From an uncultured Candidatus Altimarinota bacterium (lineage in GTDB: Bacteria; Patescibacteriota; Gracilibacteria; BD1-5; UBA6164): a stretch of 16,683 bases of DNA. Under the pieces are notes generated by a model. It searched no databases and was not told where the DNA came from. It saw nothing but the letters and a program-made list of their open reading frames with translations. The first letter of the stretch is position 1, and every line of letters starts with the position of its first letter. The position numbers and the translations under genes were made by a program. Below are positions 9,891-16,683 of the stretch, piece by piece. Location: assembly GCA_938015605.1 (NCBI GenBank), contig CALLPO010000053.1, positions 1 through 16,683 of the forward strand, given 5' to 3'.

Positions 9891-10283
9891 TTAGAATACT
9901 TCACATAAAAGTTCTCCACCAACATTTAAACTTCTTGCTTCATACCCAGTGATTACTCCTTTAGGTGTAGAAACAACATAAATACCCTTACCATTCTTAG
10001 ATTTTTTAATATCTTTAGAACCTACATAGATTCTTTGTCCTGGCTTAGAAATTCTTTTAAAGTTAGGTAAGTATTTAGTGATTTTGATATCGTTTAGAGT
10101 AACAACAAGATTTTTCTTGTTATCTTCTTCAACCATTTCAAAGTCTACTACATACTTATTCTTTTTAAGAATTTTTAATATGTCTGATTTAATTTTAGAA
10201 TAAGGAAGCTTTATTTCAGCAATTCTTGCCATATAAGCGTTTCTTATTCTTGTTAATAAATCTCCAATTGGATCTATTATCAT
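9891..10283 (-). CDS. rpsH: 30S ribosomal protein S8
   Basis: S8 binds the central domain of 16S rRNA early in small-subunit assembly. In E. coli it also represses translation of the spc operon. The product is 130 residues, the usual length. The N-terminus reads DPIGDLLTRIRNAYMARIAEIKLPYSKIK. The C-terminus holds the conserved ISKPGQRIYVG, the GIYVVSTPKGVITGYEAR block and GGELLCEVF. No in-frame TGA is present. Whether it regulates this cluster as in E. coli cannot be told from the sequence. Confidence 0.97.
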   Translation of the reverse strand: MIIDPIGDLLTRIRNAYMARIAEIKLPYSKIKSDILKILKKNKYVVDFEMVEEDNKKNLVVTLNDIKITKYLPNFKRISKPGQRIYVGSKDIKKSKNGKGIYVVSTPKGVITGYEARSLNVGGELLCEVF

Positions 10284-10337
10284 AACTTAAAAATTAACAA
10301 CTAAAATTATCATAATTTTATTACTTGCCTTGATTTT

Positions 10338-10562
10338 TTACCAACTTGATTTTCTAACACCTGGTAATTCTCAAGCATTAGCTTTTTCTCTAAAACAAAT
10401 TCTACAAATATCAAATTTACCAAGGTAACCTCTAGTTCTACCACATTCACTACAACAGTTAAAAACTTTTGTAGGTTCTGTAGGTTTTCTACCATCAGCT
10501 AGCGCTTGAACAAATTTTTTCTTCAATCTGTTTGCCTTAGCAATTACTGCTTTTCTTGCCAT
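10338..10562 (-). CDS. rpsN: 30S ribosomal protein S14, zinc-binding type with extra N-terminal segment
   Basis: S14 binds the 3' major domain of 16S rRNA in the head of the small subunit. The product is 74 residues and ends in the conserved GELPGVRKSSW, where the Gly is TGA; without that reassignment the protein would be cut at residue 63. Four cysteines, Cys37, Cys40, Cys53 and Cys56, form the CxxC...CxxC zinc site (CSECGRTRGYLGKFDICRIC). Zinc-type S14 is normally about 61 residues. The extra 13 or so residues fall between the basic start and the first CxxC (FVQALADGRKPTEPTKVF), giving a length between the short zinc form and the long 100-residue form. It lies between L5 and S8, the usual place. 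Confidence 0.96.
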
Positions 10563-10587
10563 CTCAAATTCTATTAGAAATTAAACA

Positions 10588-11127
10588 TTATTTAGAAAAC
10601 GGAAATCCTAGTCCCTCTAACAATGCTCTTCAAGCATCCTCAGATTTTGCTGTTGATTTCACAGTTATTTGTAAACCGTGAGTCTTTATAACATCATCAT
10701 GTGGAACTTCTGGAAAAATTGTATGTTCTTTAATACCGAAGTTATAATTCCCTTCTCTATCAAAACTTTTTTTAGAAACTCATCTAAAATCTCTTACTCT
10801 AGGTAAAACAATATCAATAAGTTTTTCTAAAAAATCATACATTTTCTCTCATCTAAGTGTAACACTTAGTCAAACTGGCATACCAGCTCTTAATTTAAAG
10901 TTAGAAATCGCTTTCTTAGCATATCTAATTGTTGGTTTTTGACCTGCAATTAATGCCATATGTTCAACAAGTGATGAAAAATCTTTATTACCAGATCTAA
11001 CATACGTTCATATTCACATATTTAAAACAATTTTTTCTAACTTAGGTACATCCATGACATTCTTTAAATCCAAAGATTTTTGTAATGCAGGAAACACATC
11101 TTTATTATATTTTTCTTTAAGAGACAT
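10588..11127 (-). CDS. rplE: 50S ribosomal protein L5
   Basis: L5 binds 5S rRNA and contacts the P-site tRNA from the central protuberance. The product is 179 residues, as usual. It has the conserved NMGIGTYVRSGNKDF, where both Gly after Met are TGA codons, GQKPTIRYAKKAISNFKLR, GMPVGLSVTLR followed by MYDFLEKLIDIVLPRVRDF, and the C-terminal ALLEGLGFPFSK, which corresponds to the usual GMPFRK-type ending. It is 28 bases downstream of L24 and 25 bases upstream of S14. Confidence 0.97.
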
Positions 11128-11155
11128 CTTAATTCACTTTACAAAATAAATATTT

Positions 11156-11506
11156 TTATTTTATGATAAAATCCTTTGGTTTACCACTATTTTCTTTTAC
11201 TGCCTTCTTAGAAAATCTAAATTTTTTAGTTTTTCCTTTTTCTTCAATTTTTACAAATCAAATTCTAGTAGGTTTTTCAGTAAATGGACATACAAGCATT
11301 ACACTTGATGCATCAATAGCTTTTTCCATTTTGACAATTTGTCATGGATTAGTACCTTGCTTTTTAACATGTCTTGTAACAATATTTACATCCTTAACAA
11401 TAATTTTATTGTTTGTAGTATTTACTGCAAGAACCTCAGATTTAACTCCTCTGTCCTTTTCTTTACCAGACATAACTTGTACGTTATCTCACTTTCTAAT
11501 TTTCAT
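11156..11506 (-). CDS. rplX: 50S ribosomal protein L24
   Basis: L24 is an early assembly protein of the large subunit, binding the 5' end of 23S rRNA near the exit tunnel. The product is 116 residues, slightly longer than the usual 100-110 because of a lysine-rich C-terminal tail. The N-terminal KOW motif is clear: MKIRKGDNVQVMSGKEKDRG, with the first Gly encoded by TGA, followed by VNIVTRHVKKQGTNPGQIV. A long antisense frame on the + strand here is a by-product of the low-complexity sequence. It follows L14 by 22 bases. Confidence 0.94.
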
Positions 11507-11528
11507 AAGTAAAAATTAATTACTAATT

Positions 11529-11897
11529 TTATAAAACCTCTGGAGCTAAACTTACAATTTTTTGAAATCATTTAGCTCTTAATTCTCTAGCCACAGGACC
11601 AAAGATACGAGTAGATTTAGGTGTTCCATCATCATCAACAATCACGCAAGCGTTATCATCAAATCTAACATAACTACCATCTTTTCTTCTGATTTCTTTT
11701 GTAGTTCTTACAACCACAGCCTTTACAACTTTTTTCTTTTTCACTCATCCATCTGGAAGAGCTTTTTTAACTGTAACTACAATTGTATCACCTACAGAAG
11801 CGTATCTTCTATGAGAACCTCATAGAACTTTAATACACAATACTTCTTTAGCTCAAGAATTATCAGTCACAACTAGTCTAGATTCAGTTTGTATCAT
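11529..11897 (-). CDS. rplN: 50S ribosomal protein L14
   Basis: L14 sits at the interface of the two subunits and contacts 16S rRNA helix 14 and the silencing factor RsfS. The product is 122 residues, exactly the usual length. It begins MIQTESRLVVTDNSGAKEVL, has the family blocks GDTIVVTVKKALP, VVKAVVVRTTKEIRR and DGSYVRFDDNACVIV, and ends in GPVARELR and SLAPEVL. It is the only gene in the window with a plausible Shine-Dalgarno sequence, AAGGA, five bases before the ATG. It lies between S17 and L24. Confidence 0.97.
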
Positions 11898-11902
11898 TTT
11901 AT

Positions 11903-11907
11903 TCCTT
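11903..11907 (-). promoter_or_regulatory. Shine-Dalgarno-like site of rplN
   Basis: The minus strand reads AAGGA, 5 bases before the rplN ATG. This spacing suits pairing with 16S rRNA. Among 23 gene starts inspected it is the only such match, so it could also be chance. Confidence 0.4.
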
Positions 11908-11924
11908 TAGAATATAATCAAAAA

Positions 11925-12155
11925 CTAACTAAGTTTTTTAAGTAAAACCCATCTCTTTAATTTAGAAATTGGTTTTGATTCACTGATTTCAACAGTATCT
12001 CATTCAACACAAGTATTTCCTTCATCATGAGCATAGAATTTTTTAGTAACTCTAAATTTTTTCTTATACTTAGGATGAATTTTATAAGAGTGTACTGAGA
12101 CAGCAATTGTATCAGTCATCTTAGTGCTTGTAACCACACCTTTCTTTGTTCTCAT
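11925..12155 (-). CDS. rpsQ: 30S ribosomal protein S17
   Basis: S17 binds the 5' domain of 16S rRNA and is needed for early assembly of the small subunit. The product is 76 residues, normal for the short bacterial form, with an OB fold. It shows KKGVVTSTKMTDTIAVSV, then HPKYKKKFRVTKKFYAHDE, the loop region with CVEGDTVEISESKPISKLKR in pattern (Gly from TGA) and the C-terminal WVLLKKLS with Trp from TGG. It ends in TAG, one of three such stops in the window. It follows L29 by 35 bases. Confidence 0.96.
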
Positions 12156-12190
12156 AATTATTATCTTATTTAAAAATAATTAATTTCTAT

Positions 12191-12394
12191 TTATATGCTT
12201 AGAGTTTTAAGTCTAGCAATATATCTTCTTAAGTGTTTCATTAAATGAGTTTGCTTTAGCTCACCCGTTTGTTTCTTCATTCTTAAGATAAATAAGTTTT
12301 TTTCACTTTTGATAATTTCTTCTTTAAGTTTATCCTTAGATAAATCTTTAAGCTTAGTATTATCCATAAGTTTCAAATCCTTTAGTTCTTTCAT
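12191..12394 (-). CDS. rpmC: 50S ribosomal protein L29
   Basis: L29 lies near the tunnel exit next to L23, where nascent-chain factors dock. With the ATG start chosen here the product is 67 residues, the usual size: MKELKDLKLMDNTKLKDLSK, then EEIIKSEKNLFILRMKKQTGELKQ and a C-terminal LRRYIARLKT, all typical of the two-helix hairpin. An upstream in-frame TTG at 12412 would add six residues and overlap the L16 stop codon. I prefer the ATG because its product starts like the family, and because it lies 10 bases after the L16 stop. Confidence 0.92.
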   Translation of the reverse strand: MKELKDLKLMDNTKLKDLSKDKLKEEIIKSEKNLFILRMKKQTGELKQTHLMKHLRRYIARLKTLSI

Positions 12395-12404
12395 GTTTAA
12401 TACA

Positions 12405-12809
12405 TTAATCAACTATTATTTTAGTTTTCACTGGTAATTTATATGAAGCAAGTCTAAAAGCTTCCCTAGCAACTTCTGGTTTAACTCCTGTTATTTCAAA
12501 CAGAACTCTACCAGGTTTTACAGGGGCTCTATACATTTCTACAGATCATTTACCTCAACCCATTGGCACTTCTAATGGTTTAGCAGTAAAAGCTTTGTCA
12601 GGGAAAATTCTAATCCAGATTTTTCCACCTCTATTAAGCTTTCTGATCATAGCTCTTCTAGCAGATTCAATCTGTCTTGAAGTAATATATCCACTAGTTA
12701 CAGCTTTCATACCGTAATCACCGAAACATATACTTGATCATTTTATAGCTTTACCTTTAAGTCTACCTCTAAATACTTTTCTGTATTTAGTCTTTTTTGG
12801 TTGTAACAT
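12405..12809 (-). CDS. rplP: 50S ribosomal protein L16
   Basis: L16 helps shape the A-site tRNA binding region near the peptidyl transferase centre. The product is 134 residues, as usual (about 136-140). It begins MLQPKKTKYRKVFRGRLKGK, has FGDYGMKAVTSGYITSRQIE, then ARRAMIRKLNRGGKIWIRIFPDK and the glycine-rich KPLEVPMGGGKGSVEMY block, where three glycines are in part TGA codons. The C-terminus reads LFEITGVKPEVAREAFRLAS followed by YKLPVKTKIIVD. It is 47 bases after S3. Confidence 0.96.
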
Positions 12810-12856
12810 CTTAAAGTCTCAGTTAGTATATAAAAAATTTTGTTAAGTCAAGTTTT

Positions 12857-13492
12857 TTACTTTTTTTTGTAAACATCTCACTTATATATCCAAACTTTCA
12901 ACCCAATAGTACCGTAAACAGTTTCAGCTCTCATAGTTGTATAATCAATATCAGATCTGATAGTTTGTGTTGGTATATTTCCTTCTTTAAAAGTTTCCTT
13001 TCTAGCAATTTCAGATCCATTAAGTCTTCCTCAGACTTTAATTTTAATTCATTTTGCTCATTTTTCCATACTCTTAGAAATAGCCATTTTAATAGCTCTT
13101 TTATAAGGCATTCTTTGTTCAATTTGATTTGCAACACCAAATGCAACTACTTTAGCATTTAGGTCAGGATTTTTAATTTCCTTTACATCAACTTTAACAT
13201 CCATACCTGTTTTTCTAGAGAGGATAGAAGTAATTCTATCTAGATTCTCACCTGTTTTACCAAGAATAAGAGATGATTTAGCAGTAAAAATACTTACTCT
13301 TAAACCAGTTTGTTCTTTTGAAATAATTGTATTCCCAACAGGGATTCAAGTTAATTCTTTTTTAAGAACATTTCTCACTTTTAGATCAACAGATAAATCA
13401 TTCCTGTATGACTTTTTGTCTGAGTACCATGTAGAAAACCAATTTTTAATATATGGAATTCTGAATGATATTGGACTTACTTTATGTCACAT
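12857..13492 (-). CDS. rpsC: 30S ribosomal protein S3
   Basis: S3 lines the mRNA entry tunnel of the small subunit with S4 and S5. The product is 211 residues. The start is ATG followed at once by TGA: MGHKVSPISFRIPYIKNWFS, matching the family start MGHKVNP. The KH domain has its GKTG loop at residues 78-81. The C-terminal domain carries GAKGIKIKVGGRLNGSEIAR with several Gly from TGA, then the RSDIDYTTMRAETVYGTIGL block and ends KVWIYKGDVYKKK. It follows L22 by 30 bases. An upstream ATG in another frame closes after seven codons and is not the start. Confidence 0.97.
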
Positions 13493-13522
13493 ATATACAT
13501 AATTTAAAATATTAAAATTTTG

Positions 13523-13849
13523 CTATTTTACTTGGAGCTCTAATGCAATATTAGAGGTTCTTTTCAGAATTTTATGTGCTCTTCATCTAGATACTGGGTT
13601 ACTTCTCTTGTAAACAAGTCCTTTATTAATAATAAGGGAGCTTATATAGAGATCAGAAACTTTTTGTGAATTATTATTTTCAGCGTTACTAACAGCTGAG
13701 TGTAATATTTTATACAAAATTCCAGCTCATTTTTTAGGAGCATATTTCAAAAAAGATAATGCTTCTTCAGCAGTATTTCACCTTATAATCTCAGCTACTA
13801 CTCTTAGTTTTTTAGGAGAGATTCTAATATTCTTCCCGTTAGCTTTCAT
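13523..13849 (-). CDS. rplV: 50S ribosomal protein L22
   Basis: L22 contacts all domains of 23S rRNA, and its long hairpin lines the narrowest part of the exit tunnel, where macrolides act. The product is 108 residues, the usual length. Recognised blocks are NIRISPKKLRVVAEIIRG, EEALSFLKYAPKK, ILHSAVSNAENN and the hairpin region with KRSNPVSRGRAHKILKRTSN. The C-terminus is IALELQVK. It stops with TAG. It lies between S19 and S3 in the usual order. Confidence 0.95.
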
Positions 13850-13876
13850 AAGCGAATAATTTAGCTTTTAAAAATA

Positions 13877-14140
13877 TTATTTGTTTCATGCATGACCTCT
13901 GAAGGTTCTTGTCATAGAAAATTCTCATAACTTGTGCCCAACCATGTCTTCAGTAACGAAAACTGGGAAGTGAGCTTTACCATTATGAACTCAGAATGTA
14001 TGTCAGACAAATTCAGGAATAACTGTACATGATCTATACCATGTTTTAATTACTCATTTTTTACCTGACTCATTCATTTTTTCTACTTTTTTTACAAGTC
14101 TTTCAACAATGTAAGGTCATTTTTTTAAACTTCTAGTCAT
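13877..14140 (-). CDS. rpsS: 30S ribosomal protein S19
   Basis: S19 is in the head of the small subunit and forms a bridge to the central protuberance of the large one. The product is 87 residues, near the usual 90-93. It reads MTRSLKKGPYIVERLVKKV, IKTWYRSCTVIPEFVGHTFG, VHNGKAHFPVFVTEDMVGHK and LGEFSMTRTFRGHAGNK. This gene is a clear test of the code: of ten glycines I count, six are TGA and four are GGN, all at conserved glycine positions, while the single Trp is TGG. It follows L2 by 16 bases. Confidence 0.97.
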
Positions 14141-14156
14141 AATTGTTAATTTAAAA

Positions 14157-15002
14157 TTAAACCATTAATTTACCTTTTCTCGTTTTCAAGATCCATCTAG
14201 AAGTAGTATTCTTTCTTTTTCTTGTTTTATAACCAAGAGCAGGCATACCCCATGGAGTTTTTGGTGCTTTCATACCAATTGGAGAATGTCCTTCTCAACC
14301 ACCATGTGGATGATCTACTGGATTCATAGACTTACCAAGAACGGTAGGTCTTTTTCACATCCATCTAGATCTTCAAGCTTTTCAGATAACTACTTGACCG
14401 TGATCAAGATTAGAAACTTGCCCAAGTGTTGCATAACACTTTTTGTGTACTAATCTTACTTCACCAGAAGGTAATTTAATCTGAGTGTATTCTCCTTCTT
14501 GAGAAACAACAGTAGCTACTGCCCCTGCTGCTCTTACAGAAGATGCTCATTGTCAAACTAAAAGTTCAACACTATACACTTCAAGACCTGTTGGTATATT
14601 ACCAACTTCCATTCTATTTCCAGAAATAAGTGGAGTGTTTTCATCACAAACAACTTTATCACCAACCTGCATATCTTTATGCGCTAGAACATATCTTCTT
14701 TCACCATCTGTATAACAGATAAGTGCAATAAATGCTGTTCTATATGGATCATATTCAATTGTTTCAACTTTAGCTGAAATTCCTTTCTTATCAGTTCATA
14801 TAAAATCAATGATTCTATATTTTTTAGCATGTCATCCTCATTTATGTCTTACTGTCAATCTTCAATCACTTCATCTCCCAGCATGCTTTTTTAAAGTCAT
14901 AGTAAGAGGTTTGTAAGGAGTAGATGTTGTAAGTTCATCATATGTTAGACCTGTCATTCACCTTCTACCTGGAGTAGTTGGCTTAAATTTTTTAATCCCC
15001 AC
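14157..15002 (-). CDS. rplB: 50S ribosomal protein L2
   Basis: L2 binds 23S rRNA domain IV close to the peptidyl transferase centre and is needed for subunit association. The product is 281 residues. No in-frame ATG is available upstream, and the GTG start gives MGIKKFKPTTPGRRGMT, exactly the family N-terminus. RHKGGGHAKKYRIIDF has its three glycines spelled TGA-GGA-TGA. The C-terminal region holds NPVDHPHGGGEGHSPIG, with His231 and His233 in the area of the functionally important E. coli His229, and ends in basic TSRWILKTRKGKLMV. It starts 27 bases after L23. Confidence 0.97.
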
Positions 15003-15029
15003 TTTTGCAGTATTTAAGAATAAAATTAA

Positions 15030-15323
15030 TTATTTTACTATTGTTACATCTATTTTATCACTAGCCTTAGCAAGTGTAACATATGCTTTTTTAGTAGATC
15101 TTTTTCTTAGTTGCATTCCTTTTTTACCAAATTTGAATTTTTCTCTAGTATTAAGTATATTAACACTAGATACTGAAACTCCATATATTTCAAGAATTGC
15201 TTTTTTAATATCTATCTTCGTAGCATCTGATGATACTTCAAATACATAAGTATTGTTATTCATTTCTAGAGTTGAAGTTTTTTCTGTAACAATTGGTTTT
15301 TTCAGAATTCTATACAGTCTCAT
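15030..15323 (-). CDS. rplW: 50S ribosomal protein L23
   Basis: L23 sits at the polypeptide tunnel exit and is the docking site for trigger factor and the signal recognition particle. The product is 97 residues, normal for the family. It begins with ILKKPIVTEKTSTLEMNNNT followed by YVFEVSSDATKIDIKKAILE and the VSVSSVNILNTREKFK segment; the basic loop KKGMQLRKRSTKKAYVTLAK completes it. No in-frame TGA occurs. It is 19 bases after L4. Confidence 0.96.
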   Translation of the reverse strand: MRLYRILKKPIVTEKTSTLEMNNNTYVFEVSSDATKIDIKKAILEIYGVSVSSVNILNTREKFKFGKKGMQLRKRSTKKAYVTLAKASDKIDVTIVK

Positions 15324-15342
15324 CTTTACAATGTGTTAATAA

Positions 15343-15966
15343 CTATTTAACTAATGTTGCTAAATGATCAAGAGAAGCTTTTTCTAATACAAGAGTATTA
15401 TACTTTAACAAATCTTTTATATTTAAGTAATTCACGAGTAGTGTCTTTACATATGGAAGATTTGCTGAAGACTTTTCAAGAGCTTCATTCTTTTGAGCCA
15501 TTCCAAACAAAATTGTTTTTTCATATGGAAGAGCTTTATAGAAAGCATCAGCTTGTGTAGTTTTTGGTTCTTTAAAAGAAATACCATCAACTACGACTAA
15601 GTTCTTAGAACTTAGTTTTGAAGTCAATACACTAAATAGTGCAAGCCTTCTTTCTTGTTTATTCATAGAAAGTGTAAAGTTTCTATTATTTCTAGGACCA
15701 AATGCAACTCAACCTTTCTTTCTGATAGGTGATCTATTTGAACCCATTCTTGCTCTACCAGTACCTTTTTGTCTGTATATTTTTCTAGTAGAACCTCTTC
15801 TTTCCCCTCTGGTCTTTGTGTGAGCCACATTCAATCTAGCATTTGCTAACTGGTAAACTAAAGCTCTATGAATTAAGTTTTCGTTTACTTCAACAGCAAA
15901 TATAGATTTGTTTAACTCAACATCACCAGTTGCTTTTCAGCTTTGGTCATATACCTTCGTTTTCAT
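15343..15966 (-). CDS. rplD: 50S ribosomal protein L4
   Basis: L4 binds 23S rRNA early in assembly, and its extended loop reaches the exit tunnel next to L22; in E. coli it also represses the S10 operon. The product is 207 residues, the usual length. The start gives MKTKVYDQSGKATGDVELNK with Gly from TGA. The extended loop reads KTRGERRGSTRKIYRQKGTG and RARMGSNRSPI, followed by GVAFGPRNNRNF. The C-terminal Rossmann-like domain runs to LDHLATLVK and ends with TAG. An in-frame TGA near residue 100 would lead a standard-code caller to start it at an internal Met. It lies 17 bases after L3. Confidence 0.96.
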
Positions 15967-15983
15967 TCGCGTATATTATTAAA

Positions 15984-16589
15984 TTAAAAGATTATATCTA
16001 CCATTGTGTTTCTACCACCAGGAACTGGACCTCTCACTCCAATCACTCAAAGTTCTTTGTTTATCAATTCAACTGGTACCGATCTTAGATTCACTTTAGT
16101 ATTACCGTGATGCCCATGCATCTTTTTCCCTTTATGTACTTTTGTAGGTTTTCTATTACCAATAGAACCTAGTGCCCTATGAAATTTAGAACCGTGACCT
16201 CCAGGTCAACCATGAAAATTATGTTTTTTCATAGCACCTGTAAACCCTTTTCATTTAGAAAATGCAATAATTTTTACACTTTCAATTCCTTCTAGAGAAT
16301 CTAGAGTAAGATCATCCCCTACTTTATATTTTTCTGAATCACCTTCATTTAAAGGAAATTCTCTAATACTTGTAAAATCTGATTTATTAAGAGTAGTTTT
16401 ACCTTTTCCTAATTTCCCTCCTTCTTCACTAGCTAGAACTCAAACGATAAGAGCTTCGTATCAATCACTTTTAAGATTCTTCATTCCAACAACTTTTAGT
16501 TGTGGGACTTCCAGTAGAGTAACTGGTATGAAAGCATCACCTTTCACAACCCTAGTCATCTCTAACTTCTTAGCCAAAATTCCAGCCAT
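15984..16589 (-). CDS. rplC: 50S ribosomal protein L3
   Basis: L3 is one of the first proteins to bind 23S rRNA, and its central extension approaches the peptidyl transferase centre. The product is 201 residues, near the usual 205-215. It starts MAGILAKKLEMTRVV. The extension reads GFTGAMKKHNFHGGPGGHGS followed by KFHRALGSIGNRKPTKVHKG and KKMHGHHGNTKVNLRSV; the C-terminus is VRGPVPGGRNTMVDIIF. Several glycines here are TGA codons. It is the first ribosomal gene visible in the cluster; S10, which often precedes it, is not found in the 94 bases upstream. Confidence 0.96.
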
Positions 16590-16601
16590 TCGTAAAAAAT
16601 G

Positions 16602-16607
16602 ATTATA
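16602..16607 (-). promoter_or_regulatory. Possible -10 box before rplC
   Basis: The minus strand reads TATAAT 12 bases before the L3 ATG. No good -35 element is visible at standard spacing. If used, it would give a leader of only about five bases. It may also be chance in AT-rich DNA. Confidence 0.25.
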
Positions 16608-16618
16608 ATATAAAGTCA

Positions 16619-16631
16619 TAGGTTAAACCTA
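16619..16631. repeat. Short inverted repeat upstream of rplC
   Basis: TAGGTT-A-AACCTA forms a perfect 6-bp inverted repeat around one base, 30 bases before L3. Symmetric DNA-binding sites can look like this, but the repeat is short, no binding protein is known, and a one-base loop cannot fold as an RNA hairpin with all pairs. Confidence 0.35.
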
Positions 16632-16683
16632 AAGACTAAATTAAATTTGTATATATTTTGTCAGAAATCTAACAATTATACAT

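Noticed and set aside
11163..11519. 118-codon open frame on the + strand
   Set aside because: It lies exactly antisense to rplX, whose KOW motif and cluster position are clear; the frame is a shadow of low-complexity sequence.
1..16589. UGA as tryptophan (Mycoplasma-type code 4)
   Set aside because: TGA sits on invariant glycines, for example in RHKGGGH of L2 and GKYHPHGD of GyrA, while conserved tryptophans are TGG.

Overview
The window comes from a very AT-rich bacterium that reads UGA as glycine (translation table 25). This code is known from the Candidate Phyla Radiation lineages Absconditabacteria (SR1) and Gracilibacteria (BD1-5/GN02). Almost every gene contains in-frame TGA codons, and they fall exactly on invariant glycines of universal proteins, for example the RHKGGGH and HPHGGGEG motifs of L2, GKYHPHGD and HGQGNFGS of GyrA, and GGYIPGIRPG of SecY. 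TGG still encodes tryptophan. All 24 genes end in TAA or TAG, never TGA. I saw no in-frame CGA or CGG codon, which leans towards Absconditabacteria but does not prove it.

Layout. (1) 1-1859, + strand: the 3' part of a large coiled-coil-rich protein and a 104-residue acidic helical protein, neither recognised. They end at a perfect palindromic terminator (1863-1898) that also faces the genes arriving from the right. (2) 1956-7814, - strand: secY, then a class A penicillin-binding protein, then gyrA. SecY makes the protein-export channel, the penicillin-binding protein builds peptidoglycan, and GyrA is the DNA-cleaving subunit of gyrase. A clear promoter lies before secY. (3) 7926-16589, - strand: a continuous ribosomal protein cluster, in transcription order L3, L4, L23, L2, S19, L22, S3, L16, L29, S17, L14, L24, L5, S14, S8, L6, L18, S5, L15. 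This is the classical S10-spc order without L30, as is usual in CPR bacteria. It ends in an intrinsic terminator between L15 and secY.

The 19 ribosomal genes are separated by only 10-83 bases and are probably transcribed together. S10 does not directly precede L3 within the 94 bases available. The usual genes after secY (adk, map, infA, rpsM, rpsK) are replaced by the penicillin-binding protein and gyrA. Only rplN has a recognisable Shine-Dalgarno sequence, so most starts must be chosen by other means. No gap without a gene exceeds about 111 bases. I saw no tRNA, rRNA, CRISPR array or insertion sequence. Because UGA is sense here, a standard-code annotation would fragment most of these genes.
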